From Devosia beringensis (GTDB lineage Bacteria; Pseudomonadota; Alphaproteobacteria; Rhizobiales; Devosiaceae), in NCBI RefSeq assembly GCF_014926585.1, contig NZ_CP045422.1:3068001-3132000 (forward strand): DNA of 64,000 nucleotides. The letters are read 5' to 3'. This document shows positions 36,717-45,397 of the stretch, piece after piece (position 1 is the first letter of the stretch; the number at the start of each line of letters is the position of its first letter). Below the pieces are notes generated by a model that was not told the DNA's origin, searched no databases, and saw only the letters and a program-made list of their open reading frames with translations. Position numbers and translations under genes: made by a program.

Positions 36717-37898
36717 ATGTCGGTAATGGCTGATCGTTCGAGCGCGTCGCAGGCGGATGTGCCCCCCAGGGGACGCGCCATCACCGCTGCGCTGCCGGTA
36801 CTGCAAACCCTTCTGGTCAGCGGGGCGGAGTGGGACCGGACCATCGCCGCTTTCGACGAAGTCTGCCAGGAACAGCTCTATGCCTTTGCTGCGGCGCGCT
36901 GGCCCTCGGTGCAGCATGAACCCATGCTGTTTCTGCTCGATGGCGAGGTGGTGGGCGGCTCGCTGATGATGGTGCAGCCCTTGCCGCTGCGGCTGGGTCA
37001 TATCGCGGTCTCCAAATGGGGGCCGATGCGCAAGGACATCTCCCGCCCCGACGCCGCGGCGATCCATGCCGGCATGGTCGAGGCGCTGATTGCCGACTAT
37101 GCCGACCGGCGCGGCCACATGATCTCGGTGCTGGCCTGGGCCGCCGTGACGCCCGTCAACGCGCCCCATGCCTATCTGGAAGCGCGCGGCTTCAAGCGCG
37201 GCTCGGCGCTGATGTTTCCCAGCCGCTATATTGTCAATCTGCGGCTCGACGATGCGGCGCAGCGCAAGAGCCTGCACCAGAAGTGGCGCTATCACCTCAA
37301 CAAGTCCGAAAAGGCCGGGCTGAGCTTTGAACATGCCGGGCCCGAGCGCCTGCCCGAATTCGACCTGCTTTATACGGCCATGAGCGATCGCAAGCAGTTT
37401 GCCGACCATTCGGCCTATGACAGCGTCGCCTCGCTGATGACGCTGGATGACGGGTTGCGGCCCGAGCTGTTCTTCGTGCGCCATGAAGGCGTTGTCGTGG
37501 CTGGCGCGCTGATCTTCACGGCCGGCGACCGGGCCGTCTATCTCTATGGCGCCACCAATGATCAGGCGCTGCCGCTGCGGGCAGGCTATTTCATGCACTG
37601 GCACATCATCCGCTGGCTGCGCGACCATACCCGGGCCGGCTGGTACGATCTGGGCGGTACCGACGGCTTCCAGGGGCTGCATCAGTTCAAAAAGGGCATG
37701 GTGGGCGAAGCCGGGGTGATCGAACCGGTGCCGCCGGTGGCCAATTATGCCAGCAACCGGCTGGCCATGCTGGCCGGCACGGCCGCCTTTGCGGCGCGCG
37801 ACGGCCTGCACCAGGTCAAGCGCGTGGTGGGTGGCTGGCGCAACCCCAAATCCCTGCCGACCCAGACGCGCTCGGGCGGCGACGAGGCGGGTCAATGA
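36717..37898 (+). CDS. FemAB-like/BioF2-type acyltransferase
   Basis: 393 residues with a double-GNAT (FemAB) shape: a first half with SVLAWAAVTPVNAPHAYLEARGFKRGS and a second with RKSLHQKWRYHLNKSEKAGLSF followed by HEGVVVAGALIFTAGDRAVYLYGATND, the GNAT_6-like core, and YDLGGTDGFQGLHQFKKGM. Members transfer aminoacyl or acyl groups in peptidoglycan bridge or exopolysaccharide pathways. It overlaps the flippase gene by four bases, pointing to cell-surface glycan building. Substrate unknown. Confidence 0.78.
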   Translation: MSVMADRSSASQADVPPRGRAITAALPVLQTLLVSGAEWDRTIAAFDEVCQEQLYAFAAARWPSVQHEPMLFLLDGEVVGGSLMMVQPLPLRLGHIAVSKWGPMRKDISRPDAAAIHAGMVEALIADYADRRGHMISVLAWAAVTPVNAPHAYLEARGFKRGSALMFPSRYIVNLRLDDAAQRKSLHQKWRYHLNKSEKAGLSFEHAGPERLPEFDLLYTAMSDRKQFADHSAYDSVASLMTLDDGLRPELFFVRHEGVVVAGALIFTAGDRAVYLYGATNDQALPLRAGYFMHWHIIRWLRDHTRAGWYDLGGTDGFQGLHQFKKGMVGEAGVIEPVPPVANYASNRLAMLAGTAAFAARDGLHQVKRVVGGWRNPKSLPTQTRSGGDEAGQ

Positions 37899-39217
37899 GC
37901 CTGCAGCGACGCCTCGCCTCGCAGTCAAGCATCATCTTTGCCGCCCGCCTGGGTGGCGCCGGCCTGATCTTTGTGGCGCAAGCGCTGATCGCCCGCATCT
38001 GGGGCGCCGAGCTGCTGGGCGAGTATCTGGTGGTCATGGCCACGGTCAATCTGGTGGCCATGGTGATGCCGCTCGGTTTCAGCACGGTGGGCACCTATTT
38101 CACCTCCGAATACCGGGCGCGGGGCGAACGTCGGCAGCTGCATGTCTTTGTCGGCTGGGCCTATGGCCATGTGCTGGGTGTGCTGGTGCTGCTGCTGCTG
38201 GGCGGACCGCTGGTGCTGGACCTGCTCGGCCTGGGCAATAGCGCGGTGGCGCATCATTTCATCCCGATGGCGCTGATGGCCTTTGCCGCGGCCAATGTCT
38301 TTGTCAGCGGCGCCATTCTGGTGGGCCTCAAGCGCCCCTTTGCAGGGTTTTTTGCCGATGCCATCTTCCGCCCCATGCTGGTGATCGGAGCGTTTGTCGG
38401 CACCATGGGCTTTGCTGCGCCGAGCCAGGGCCTGGCCACCATGCTGTGGAGCGTCGCCATCGGCTTTGTCGTGGTTTCCCTCGTGCAGGTGGGCATTACC
38501 GTCACCTCGCTCCGGGGTGTGCCCGATACGGCGCCGCTGCGGGCGGGCGAAGCGCGCCGCTGGTGGCGCTTTGCCCTGCCATGGGTGCTGATTTCGCTGG
38601 CAACGGACTTCTTTTTTGACATCGACCTGCTGCTGCTGAGCCAATCGCTCAGCCGCGAGGAGCTGGCGGTGTTCGGCGTCTGCACCCGCATCTTTGCCCT
38701 GATCTCGTTCGGCGTGGCCGCCGTCTATGCGGTGACCCTGCCCGACATGTTCGAGAGCGAAGCCAAGGACGATCGGCTCGCCTTCAACCGCAAGGTGGGG
38801 GAGGCCAATTTCGTCGCCAGCGGCCTGTCCATCGTGCTGTTCCTCCTGATGCTGATTGGCGGGCCGTTTGCGCTGATGCTGTTCGGCCCCAGTTTTGCGG
38901 TCGGCGCCGCGCCGCTTGCCGTGCTGACCCTGTCCCTCGTGGTGCGCTCGGTGATGGGACCGGCCTCGCTGGTGCTCTCCATTCACGACCGGCCCTATGC
39001 CAGCCTGCCCTCGGTGGCCCTGGCCGTGGTTACGCTGGTGGTCGGCAATAGCCTGCTGGTGCCGCCGCTGGGGCTGATGGGCGCCGCGCTCAGCGCGCTC
39101 ATCGCTATCACCGTGTGGTCGGTGGGGCTGTGGTGGATTGCGCTGCGCACAGCCAAGCTCGATGTGTCGATCTTGCAGTGGTTCCGGACGCGGCGGGCCG
39201 ACGCGGTCAACGCCTAG
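37895..39217 (+). CDS. polysaccharide flippase (Wzx/MATE-like)
   Basis: 440-residue membrane protein with twelve to fourteen helices of the polysaccharide biosynthesis (oligosaccharide flippase) type. The start is a four-base overlap with the FemAB-like gene. Family marks: an N-terminal SLQRRLASQSSIIFAARLGGAGLIFVAQALIARIWG segment and the interior FFFDIDLLLLSQSLSREELAVFGV (about residues 240-263). It should move lipid-linked glycan across the inner membrane. No polymerase or glycosyltransferase is adjacent, so the substrate must come from elsewhere. Confidence 0.85.
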   Translation: MSLQRRLASQSSIIFAARLGGAGLIFVAQALIARIWGAELLGEYLVVMATVNLVAMVMPLGFSTVGTYFTSEYRARGERRQLHVFVGWAYGHVLGVLVLLLLGGPLVLDLLGLGNSAVAHHFIPMALMAFAAANVFVSGAILVGLKRPFAGFFADAIFRPMLVIGAFVGTMGFAAPSQGLATMLWSVAIGFVVVSLVQVGITVTSLRGVPDTAPLRAGEARRWWRFALPWVLISLATDFFFDIDLLLLSQSLSREELAVFGVCTRIFALISFGVAAVYAVTLPDMFESEAKDDRLAFNRKVGEANFVASGLSIVLFLLMLIGGPFALMLFGPSFAVGAAPLAVLTLSLVVRSVMGPASLVLSIHDRPYASLPSVALAVVTLVVGNSLLVPPLGLMGAALSALIAITVWSVGLWWIALRTAKLDVSILQWFRTRRADAVNA

Positions 39218-39226
39218 GGGCAGGAC

Positions 39227-39793
39227 TCAGGCGCCGACCAGGCCCGCAAGGCGCTTCTTCAGCAGGCCGAGGCGGCCTATATTGACGCCACTGTCATAGT
39301 CGTCGCTCACCTTGGTATAGGTCTTTCCAATCAGCAGGTAATCCTGGCCGAAAATGTGCTGCTCGAGCAGGCAGATCTCGGCATAGCCATAGCGGCGCAG
39401 CAGCATGCGGGCGACCTCATTGTCCGGGCGCACGAAGGTATAGGCCTTGTGGAACCGACCATTGTCCCAGTGTGCGTCAAAGGCCCGCATGCCGAACATG
39501 CCCAGCTTAGTCTGGCGGTGCGAGGGGAAGACCCAGCTCCAGTAGCGAAACAGCGAGCCGGTTTCCGGCCCCGATACCATGGCGCCACCGGGCACGCCGT
39601 CGGCGCACATGATCATGATGTGCCAGGGATCGATCGCCATCAGATTGCGCAGGAAGACCTTGTTGAGCCGCGCCGACTCATGGGCCTTGAAGCGGTCGTT
39701 GTAGTGGGGCGAGGTGGCGATCACATCGACCAGCTCTTTGTGGATCAGATCAATGTCGGCGGGCGTAGCGGCCCGGATGGTCATTTCGGCCAT
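39227..39793 (-). CDS. GNAT-like acetyltransferase
   Basis: 188 residues with the GNAT opening [31 protein letters not shown] and a later [20 protein letters not shown], which resembles GNAT motif B (a Tyr/Glu after a helical substrate contact). The CoA motif itself (Q/RxxGxG/A) is degenerate, so I am less sure it acts on acetyl-CoA. The start ATG at 39793 has a GGGGAA site. It converges with the flippase and diverges from acs; it may join the surface-glycan group or stand alone. Confidence 0.55.
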   Translation of the reverse strand: MAEMTIRAATPADIDLIHKELVDVIATSPHYNDRFKAHESARLNKVFLRNLMAIDPWHIMIMCADGVPGGAMVSGPETGSLFRYWSWVFPSHRQTKLGMFGMRAFDAHWDNGRFHKAYTFVRPDNEVARMLLRRYGYAEICLLEQHIFGQDYLLIGKTYTKVSDDYDSGVNIGRLGLLKKRLAGLVGA

Positions 39794-39983
39794 GATGCAG
39801 TTCCCCACTATAAGGGGCAATTCTAGCAAATTCGCAGGCAAAGCCGAAGGCGTCTTGCCGCATGCAGTTAACACCGGGGCTAATGCCAATGACGGGACAT
39901 ACCTAATTAGTCGCATGGTCAAGCCCTTGCCGGGTGCAGGGTGGGTCAGTAGAACGGGTGTGGGAGAGATAAGGGAGGATAGT

Positions 39984-41930
39984 ATGAGCGAGCAGCTCGT
40001 ATTCCAGCCAAGTGCGGCTGCGATCGCACGCACCCATACGACGGCGGCGCAGTACAATGAAATGTACCAGCGCTCGATCAGCGATCCGGACGGGTTCTGG
40101 GGTGAACAGGCCAAGCGCCTGGACTGGGTGAGGTTTCCCACCAAGGTCAAGAACACCACGTTCGCGTATCCGGACGTCTCGATCAAGTGGTTCGAGGATG
40201 GCGTGCTCAATGTCGCCGCCAACTGCATTGACCGGCATCTGGCCGAGCACGGCGACGATATCGCAATCATCTGGGAACCCGATGATCCGAATGCTCCATC
40301 CGAACATATCAGCTATCGCACGCTGCACGAAAAAGTCTGCCGCTGCGCCAATGTCCTGAAGTCGTTGGGCGTCCGCAAGGGCGACCGCGTCACTATCTAC
40401 CTGCCGATGATTCCCCAAGCCGCCTATGCCATGTTGGCCTGCGCCCGCATCGGCGCGGTGCATTCGGTGGTGTTTGGCGGCTTTTCGCCCGACGCGCTGG
40501 CCGGCCGCATCAATGACTGCGACTCGGCCGTGGTGATCACCGCCGATGAAGGTCGTCGTGGCGGCAAGACCGTGCCGCTCAAGGCCAATGTCGACAAGGC
40601 GCTCGAGGATTGCCCCGGCGTGTCCAAGGTGCTGGTGGTGCACAATACCGGCGCTGCGGTGGCCATGAAGGGCAGCCGCGACGTGTGGTGGCATGAGGCC
40701 GCCGCCGGCGTCGAGCCGTTCAACGACCCCGAGCCGATGAATGCGGAAGACCCGCTGTTCATCCTCTATACCTCGGGTTCCACCGGCAAGCCCAAGGGCG
40801 TGCTGCACACCACGGGCGGCTATCTGCTCTATACGGCGCTGACGCATGAGCTGAGCTTTGACTATCAGCGCGGCGAAATCTTCTGGTGCACGGCCGATGT
40901 CGGCTGGGTTACCGGGCACAGCTATATCGTCTATGGGCCGCTGGCCAATGGCGCCACCACGGTGATGTTTGAGGGCATTCCCACCTATCCCGATGCCAGC
41001 CGGCTCTGGCAGGTGGTGGAAAAGCACAAGGTCAACATTTTCCACACCGCGCCAACTGCCATTCGCGCGTTGATGGGGGCAGGGGTGCAATATGTCGACA
41101 AGCACGACATGCCCAGCCTGCGCCTGCTCGGCACGGTGGGCGAGCCGATCAATCCGGAAGCCTGGATGTGGTATTACAACCAGGTCGGCAAGGGCCGCTG
41201 CGAGGTGATCGACGCCTGGTGGCAAACCGAAACCGGTGGCCACATGATCGCGCCATTCCCCGGCGCGACGGCCAAGAAGCCCGGTTCGGCCACGGTACCG
41301 TTCTTTGGCATCAAGCCGATCGTGCTGTCGCCCGAGGGCAAGCTGCAGACCCAGACCAAGGCTGAGGGCGTCCTCGCCATCGCCGATAGCTGGCCGGCCC
41401 AGGCTCGTACCATCTGGGGCGATCATGGCCGGTTCGTCTCGACCTATTTCGAGACCTACAAGGGCTACTACTTCTCCGGTGACGGCTGCAGGCGCGACGA
41501 GGATGGCTATTTCTGGATCACCGGGCGCGTCGACGACGTGCTCAACGTATCCGGGCATCGCCTTGGCACGGCCGAGGTCGAAAGCGCGCTGGTGGCCCAT
41601 CCCAAGGTCTCCGAGGCCGCCGTGGTGGGCTATCCGCACGATATTAAGGGGCAGGGCATCTACTGCTATGTCACCCTGATGGCAGGCGAAGCCAGTTCGG
41701 ACGAATTGCGGATCGAGCTCAAGAACTGGGTGCGCAAGGAAATCGGACCGATCGCGACGCCGGACCTGATCCAGTGGGCGCCCGGCCTGCCCAAGACGCG
41801 CAGCGGTAAGATCATGCGGCGGATTCTGCGCAAAGTGGCGGAGAACGACTTTGCTGCTTTGGGCGATACTTCGACCCTGGCCGACCCCGGCGTGGTCGAC
41901 GATCTGGTGGCCAACCGGCAGAATCGCTAG
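39984..41930 (+). CDS. acs: acetyl-CoA synthetase
   Basis: AMP-forming acetate activation. 648 residues: ATP P-loop [19 protein letters not shown], the TETGG motif [36 protein letters not shown] hinge and the C-terminal [15 protein letters not shown], where the catalytic, acetylation-controlled Lys falls at residue 609. I choose the ATG at 39984 behind AAGGGAGG; the frame is open far upstream but is unlike the family there. Divergent from the GNAT-like gene. Confidence 0.96.
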   Translation: MSEQLVFQPSAAAIARTHTTAAQYNEMYQRSISDPDGFWGEQAKRLDWVRFPTKVKNTTFAYPDVSIKWFEDGVLNVAANCIDRHLAEHGDDIAIIWEPDDPNAPSEHISYRTLHEKVCRCANVLKSLGVRKGDRVTIYLPMIPQAAYAMLACARIGAVHSVVFGGFSPDALAGRINDCDSAVVITADEGRRGGKTVPLKANVDKALEDCPGVSKVLVVHNTGAAVAMKGSRDVWWHEAAAGVEPFNDPEPMNAEDPLFILYTSGSTGKPKGVLHTTGGYLLYTALTHELSFDYQRGEIFWCTADVGWVTGHSYIVYGPLANGATTVMFEGIPTYPDASRLWQVVEKHKVNIFHTAPTAIRALMGAGVQYVDKHDMPSLRLLGTVGEPINPEAWMWYYNQVGKGRCEVIDAWWQTETGGHMIAPFPGATAKKPGSATVPFFGIKPIVLSPEGKLQTQTKAEGVLAIADSWPAQARTIWGDHGRFVSTYFETYKGYYFSGDGCRRDEDGYFWITGRVDDVLNVSGHRLGTAEVESALVAHPKVSEAAVVGYPHDIKGQGIYCYVTLMAGEASSDELRIELKNWVRKEIGPIATPDLIQWAPGLPKTRSGKIMRRILRKVAENDFAALGDTSTLADPGVVDDLVANRQNR

Positions 41931-41943
41931 GCCGACAAAGTCA

Positions 41944-41971
41944 CGGGCGGAGACCCCAAGATCTCCGCCCG
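41944..41971 (+). terminator. hairpin after acs
   Basis: A perfect 10-bp stem (CGGGCGGAGA and complement) with an 8-base loop, 14 bases after the stop, but followed by ATCAAA and no U-run. Confidence 0.55.
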
Positions 41972-42074
41972 ATCAAAGGCAACGGCATCGCGAACCGGAA
42001 GGTTGAAGAACGGCCCGCACTCCAAGTCGCCCGCCAGTAGAATTACATCTTTTTCATGTCATATCAGCCCCCTA

Positions 42075-42113
42075 AGTGCCGCCGAGGCAATAATTTGAAC
42101 GGCGGCACTGTTT
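42075..42113 (+). terminator. second hairpin in acs-nagZ gap
   Basis: AGTGCCGCC and GGCGGCACT, a perfect 9-bp stem with a 17-base loop, followed by GTTTTG. A plausible terminator for acs transcripts that pass the first hairpin. Confidence 0.55.
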
Positions 42114-42164
42114 TGACCGAATTCAAATGCACCGTGCAGCGGTGATTCTGATCTGGATTGGCCT

Positions 42165-43268
42165 GTGAAATCCTTTTTTGTCCGCGTTCTATACGCAGTA
42201 TTGCTGATGCTCACGCTCCCCGGCATGGCCGGTGCGGCAAGCCTGGAGCAGATGGTCGGCCAGATGATCGTGGTGGGTTTCCAGGGCGACGATGTCGATG
42301 ATTCGGCCGTGGTGGCGCTGCGCGACGAGCTGGCCGCCGGACGGCTGGGTGGCGTCATGCTGCTCAAGACCAATATCAAGAGCCTGGACGCCGTCGGCAA
42401 GATGAATGCGGCCTTCCGGGCGGCGTCGCCCGAGTTGTTGCCGTTCATCACCCTGGACCAGGAGGGCGGGGCGGTCGAGCGGCTGACCAAGGATGTCGGC
42501 TTTGCCGAGATCCCGAGCGCCGCCGCCGTCGCTGCCAGCAACAGCCCGGCTCAGGCCGAGGCGATCTATGCCCGCATGGCGCGCGCCATCGCCGCTTTAG
42601 GCTTTACCGTCAATTTTGGTCCGGTAGCCGACGTCAACCTCAACCCGGACAATCAGGTCATCGCCCGGTTCGGGCGCGCCTATAGCGCCGATCCGGAAAA
42701 GGTCGCCGACTATGACGCGGCCTTCATCGCGGGCCACCACGCCGCCGGCCTGCTGACGGCGCTCAAGCATTTTCCCGGCCATGGTTCCTCGACAGCCGAC
42801 AGCCATGAGGGTTTTGTCGATATCACCACGACCTGGCAGAAATCCGAGCTCGATCCCTATCGCAGGCTGCTGGCCGCCGATGCGGTGGACATGGTCATGG
42901 TGGGTCACCTCTACCATGCCGATTATACCGACGCCGGCACGCAGACGCCCTCGTCGCTTTCGGTGCAGTGGATCGATGGCGTGCTGCGCGGCGAGCTGGG
43001 CTATGACGGCGTGGTGATCAGCGATGATCTCGAGATGGGCGCCATTCGCGACCATTTCACGCTGGAAGAGACCGTGACGCAGGCCGTGCGGGCCGGCATG
43101 GATATCCTGCTGTTCTCCAATACGGCCAAGTATCATGCCGGGTTGGGCCAGGAAATTCTCGACATCCTGCTGGCCGAGGCCAAGGCCGACCCGGCCTTTG
43201 CCGCGCGGATAGAGCAGAGCTATGCCCGCATCGTCGCGCTCAAGGCCAGCCAGGCCGACGGCGACTGA
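42165..43268 (+). CDS. exported GH3 beta-N-acetylhexosaminidase (NagZ-like)
   Basis: 367 residues with a signal peptide (KSFFVRVLYAVLLMLTLPGMAGAAS) and a GH3 domain. The NagZ motif is clear: ALKHFPGHGSSTADSHEGF (KHFPGHG followed by the His/Asp loop, about residues 204-222), preceded by LDQEGGAVERLTKD. The nucleophile region is GVVISDDLEMGAI (about 284-296). Classical NagZ is cytosolic; this copy carries an export signal and so probably trims peptidoglycan sugars outside the cytoplasm. Starts at GTG 42165. Spacing to plcP is about 100 bases. Confidence 0.85.
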   Translation: MKSFFVRVLYAVLLMLTLPGMAGAASLEQMVGQMIVVGFQGDDVDDSAVVALRDELAAGRLGGVMLLKTNIKSLDAVGKMNAAFRAASPELLPFITLDQEGGAVERLTKDVGFAEIPSAAAVAASNSPAQAEAIYARMARAIAALGFTVNFGPVADVNLNPDNQVIARFGRAYSADPEKVADYDAAFIAGHHAAGLLTALKHFPGHGSSTADSHEGFVDITTTWQKSELDPYRRLLAADAVDMVMVGHLYHADYTDAGTQTPSSLSVQWIDGVLRGELGYDGVVISDDLEMGAIRDHFTLEETVTQAVRAGMDILLFSNTAKYHAGLGQEILDILLAEAKADPAFAARIEQSYARIVALKASQADGD

Positions 43269-43369
43269 TCTGCGGTCGCGGCTGGTTTCCCCACCTTCTC
43301 TGTGCCAAAGGTTCCCTCGCGGGCAAAGCGCAGATAAAGTCCGCCCCACGAAGCAGGAGTCGTTGCTTG

Positions 43370-44170
43370 ATGGCGGATGACCGCGAGGTCCGGCAGGTCC
43401 GGGCCATGTTCATATCGGACGTACACCTGGGCATGAAGCCGATCCGGGTGGGGCAGCTCATTGAGTTCCTGCGCGCCCATGACGCCGAGACCATTTATCT
43501 GGTCGGCGACATCCTGGACGGTTGGCGCCTGGCCAAGGCCTGGCACTGGCCCAATGAATACAATGTGCTGGTGCAGCTGCTGCTCGACAAGGCCAATGCC
43601 GGCGCCAGGGTGATCTATCTGCCCGGCAATCACGACGAATTCCTGCGCGAATATCTGGGCACGTTCTTCGGCGAGATCGAATTCGTCGATCGCACCGTGC
43701 ATACCACGGCCACCGGCAAGACCTATCTGGTCATTCATGGCGACCAGTTCGACGTGGTGGTGATGAATGCCAAGTGGCTCGCCCATGTCGGCGACTGGGC
43801 CTATAACGCGGCGCTCCGCGTCAATATCGCCATCAACTGGGTGCGCCGCCGGCTTGGCCTGCAATACTGGTCGCTCAGCGCCTGGGCCAAGCAGAAGGTC
43901 AAGAATGCCGTCTCGATCATCGGCCGCTTCGAGGAAGCCCTGGTGCACGAGGCAAAGGAATCGGGCGTCGACGGGGTGATCTGCGGCCATATCCATTTTG
44001 CCGCCATGCATGAGCGGCTGGGCATCCACTACATCAATACCGGCGACTGGGTCGAAAGCTGCACGGCGATCGTGGAAACCCCCGAAGGGGCGTTCGAGTT
44101 GATCAAGTGGACCGAAATGGTGGTGGCCGGCGAGCCGCGCAAATTCCGCCTGCGCCGGGCCGCCAGCTAG
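43370..44170 (+). CDS. plcP: PlcP-type phospholipase C / metallophosphoesterase
   Basis: A 266-residue calcineurin-like phosphoesterase: FISDVHLGMKPIRVGQL (about residues 14-30, metal-binding DxH), YLVGDILDGW (GD), LPGNHDEFL (GNHD), VIHGDQFDVVVM and ICGHIHFAAMHE (GHxH). It resembles LpxH-type enzymes, but its neighbour suggests the PlcP group. In rhizobia PlcP degrades phosphatidylcholine/ethanolamine to diacylglycerol under phosphate starvation and lies next to the glycosyltransferase Agt that builds glycolipids from it. Here a glycosyltransferase follows 87 bases later behind a Pho-box-like array. Start ATG (TTG just before is possible). PlcP versus LpxH-like is inferred from context. Confidence 0.78.
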   Translation: MADDREVRQVRAMFISDVHLGMKPIRVGQLIEFLRAHDAETIYLVGDILDGWRLAKAWHWPNEYNVLVQLLLDKANAGARVIYLPGNHDEFLREYLGTFFGEIEFVDRTVHTTATGKTYLVIHGDQFDVVVMNAKWLAHVGDWAYNAALRVNIAINWVRRRLGLQYWSLSAWAKQKVKNAVSIIGRFEEALVHEAKESGVDGVICGHIHFAAMHERLGIHYINTGDWVESCTAIVETPEGAFELIKWTEMVVAGEPRKFRLRRAAS

Positions 44171-44198
44171 CGTCAAACAACCGTCACAGAGCGTTCAC
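44170..44198 (+). promoter_or_regulatory. Pho-box-like array before agt
   Basis: Three 7-mers at 11-bp spacing: GCGTCAA, CCGTCAC and CGTTCAC, each sharing 4-5 of 7 positions with CTGTCAT. Separated by four-base spacers. Lies 60-88 bases before the glycosyltransferase. Confidence 0.5.
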
Positions 44199-44221
44199 GC
44201 AGCCGACTTGGACTCGGGGGA

Positions 44222-44237
44222 GATTGTTCGGACAATC
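44222..44237 (+). other. short inverted repeat before agt
   Basis: GATTGT and ACAATC with a TCGG loop, 21 bases before the agt ATG. Could affect the ribosome site or be an operator; nothing else points to either. Confidence 0.3.
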
Positions 44238-44257
44238 GAACCTGTGGCGGTGCTGCT

Positions 44258-45310
44258 ATGTCCTATCCGGTCCAAGCTTCGTCTTCCCCGCGCCTGCTGA
44301 TCGTCACCGATGCGTGGCGACCGCAGATCAACGGCGTGGTGCGTACTCTTGAGAGCGTCGGCAAGGAGCTGACCCGCACCGGCCATGAGGTGCATTACCT
44401 CACGCCGGAGCGGTTCTGGACGCTGCCGGTGCCGAGCTATCCGGAGGTGCGCATCTCGCTGGCGAGCCTCGGTGCGGTATCGCGCCAGATCAAGGCTGTC
44501 GGTCCCGACCACATCCACATCGCCACCGAAGGGCCGCTGGGCCTATTGGCCCGACAATATTGCATCGACCGGCGCCTGGGCTTCACCAGCAGCTTCCATA
44601 CCCGCTTTCCCGAATATCTGGCCATGCGCGTGCCGGTGCCGGCGGAGTGGAGCTATGGCTATCTGCGCTGGTTCCACGCCGCGGCGGCGCGCACCCTGGT
44701 GCCGACGCCTTCGCTGCGCGATGACCTCATCGCCCGCGGCTTTGTCCGCCTCGGCCTCTGGACACGCGGCGTTGACGGCGAGCGCTTCCACCCCGGCCCC
44801 AAGACCCGCTTCACCGATCTGCCAGGTCCGCATCTGCTCTATGTCGGCCGCGTCGCAGCGGAAAAGAATGTCGAAGCCTTTCTCAGGCTCCAGGTGCCCG
44901 GCACCAAGATCGTCGTGGGTGACGGGCCCGATTGTGCCCGGCTGATGCGCGAATTTCCCGACGCGGTGTTCATGGGCTATCGCCATGGCGAGGAACTGGG
45001 CGAGCTCTATCGCAGCGCCGATGTGCTGGTCTTTCCCAGTCGCACCGACACGTTCGGCAATGTCATCACCGAGGCGCTGGCCTCGGGCACGCCGGTGGCG
45101 GCGCTGCCGGTCACCGGGCCGCTGGACGTACTCAGCGACAAGCGGGCCGGCGCATTGCATGAAAACCTCAATGTGGCCGTGGCCCGCGCCCTGACGCTGC
45201 GCCGCGAGGATGCCCGCCGGCATGGCGAATTGTTCACCTGGGCGGCCAGTGCCCGGCAGTTGCGCGATGCACTTGAACCGCTGCAGCGGCGTCTGGCTGC
45301 CACGGGCTGA
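44258..45310 (+). CDS. agt: Agt-like glycosyltransferase (GT4), glycolipid synthesis
   Basis: 350-residue GT-B fold transferase. N-terminal LLIVTDAWRPQINGVVRTLES (about residues 13-33) and the C-terminal nucleotide-sugar region with VGRVAAEKNVEAFL, KIVVGDGPD and the EX7E-like FPSRTDTFGNVITEALASGTPV (about 258-279). The pattern matches GT4 enzymes that glycosylate diacylglycerol. Next to plcP and behind a Pho-box-like array, it probably makes phosphorus-free glycolipids when phosphate is scarce. The family is clear from sequence; the lipid role is inferred from context. Confidence 0.78.
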   Translation: MSYPVQASSSPRLLIVTDAWRPQINGVVRTLESVGKELTRTGHEVHYLTPERFWTLPVPSYPEVRISLASLGAVSRQIKAVGPDHIHIATEGPLGLLARQYCIDRRLGFTSSFHTRFPEYLAMRVPVPAEWSYGYLRWFHAAAARTLVPTPSLRDDLIARGFVRLGLWTRGVDGERFHPGPKTRFTDLPGPHLLYVGRVAAEKNVEAFLRLQVPGTKIVVGDGPDCARLMREFPDAVFMGYRHGEELGELYRSADVLVFPSRTDTFGNVITEALASGTPVAALPVTGPLDVLSDKRAGALHENLNVAVARALTLRREDARRHGELFTWAASARQLRDALEPLQRRLAATG

Positions 45311-45397
45311 ACGCAACGTTGCAACAGAGGGCTTGCGTTGTCGGACGCGCCGAGTCACCAAGGTTCCGGGCACTGATTTGCCCGGAGTCTACCTTTC

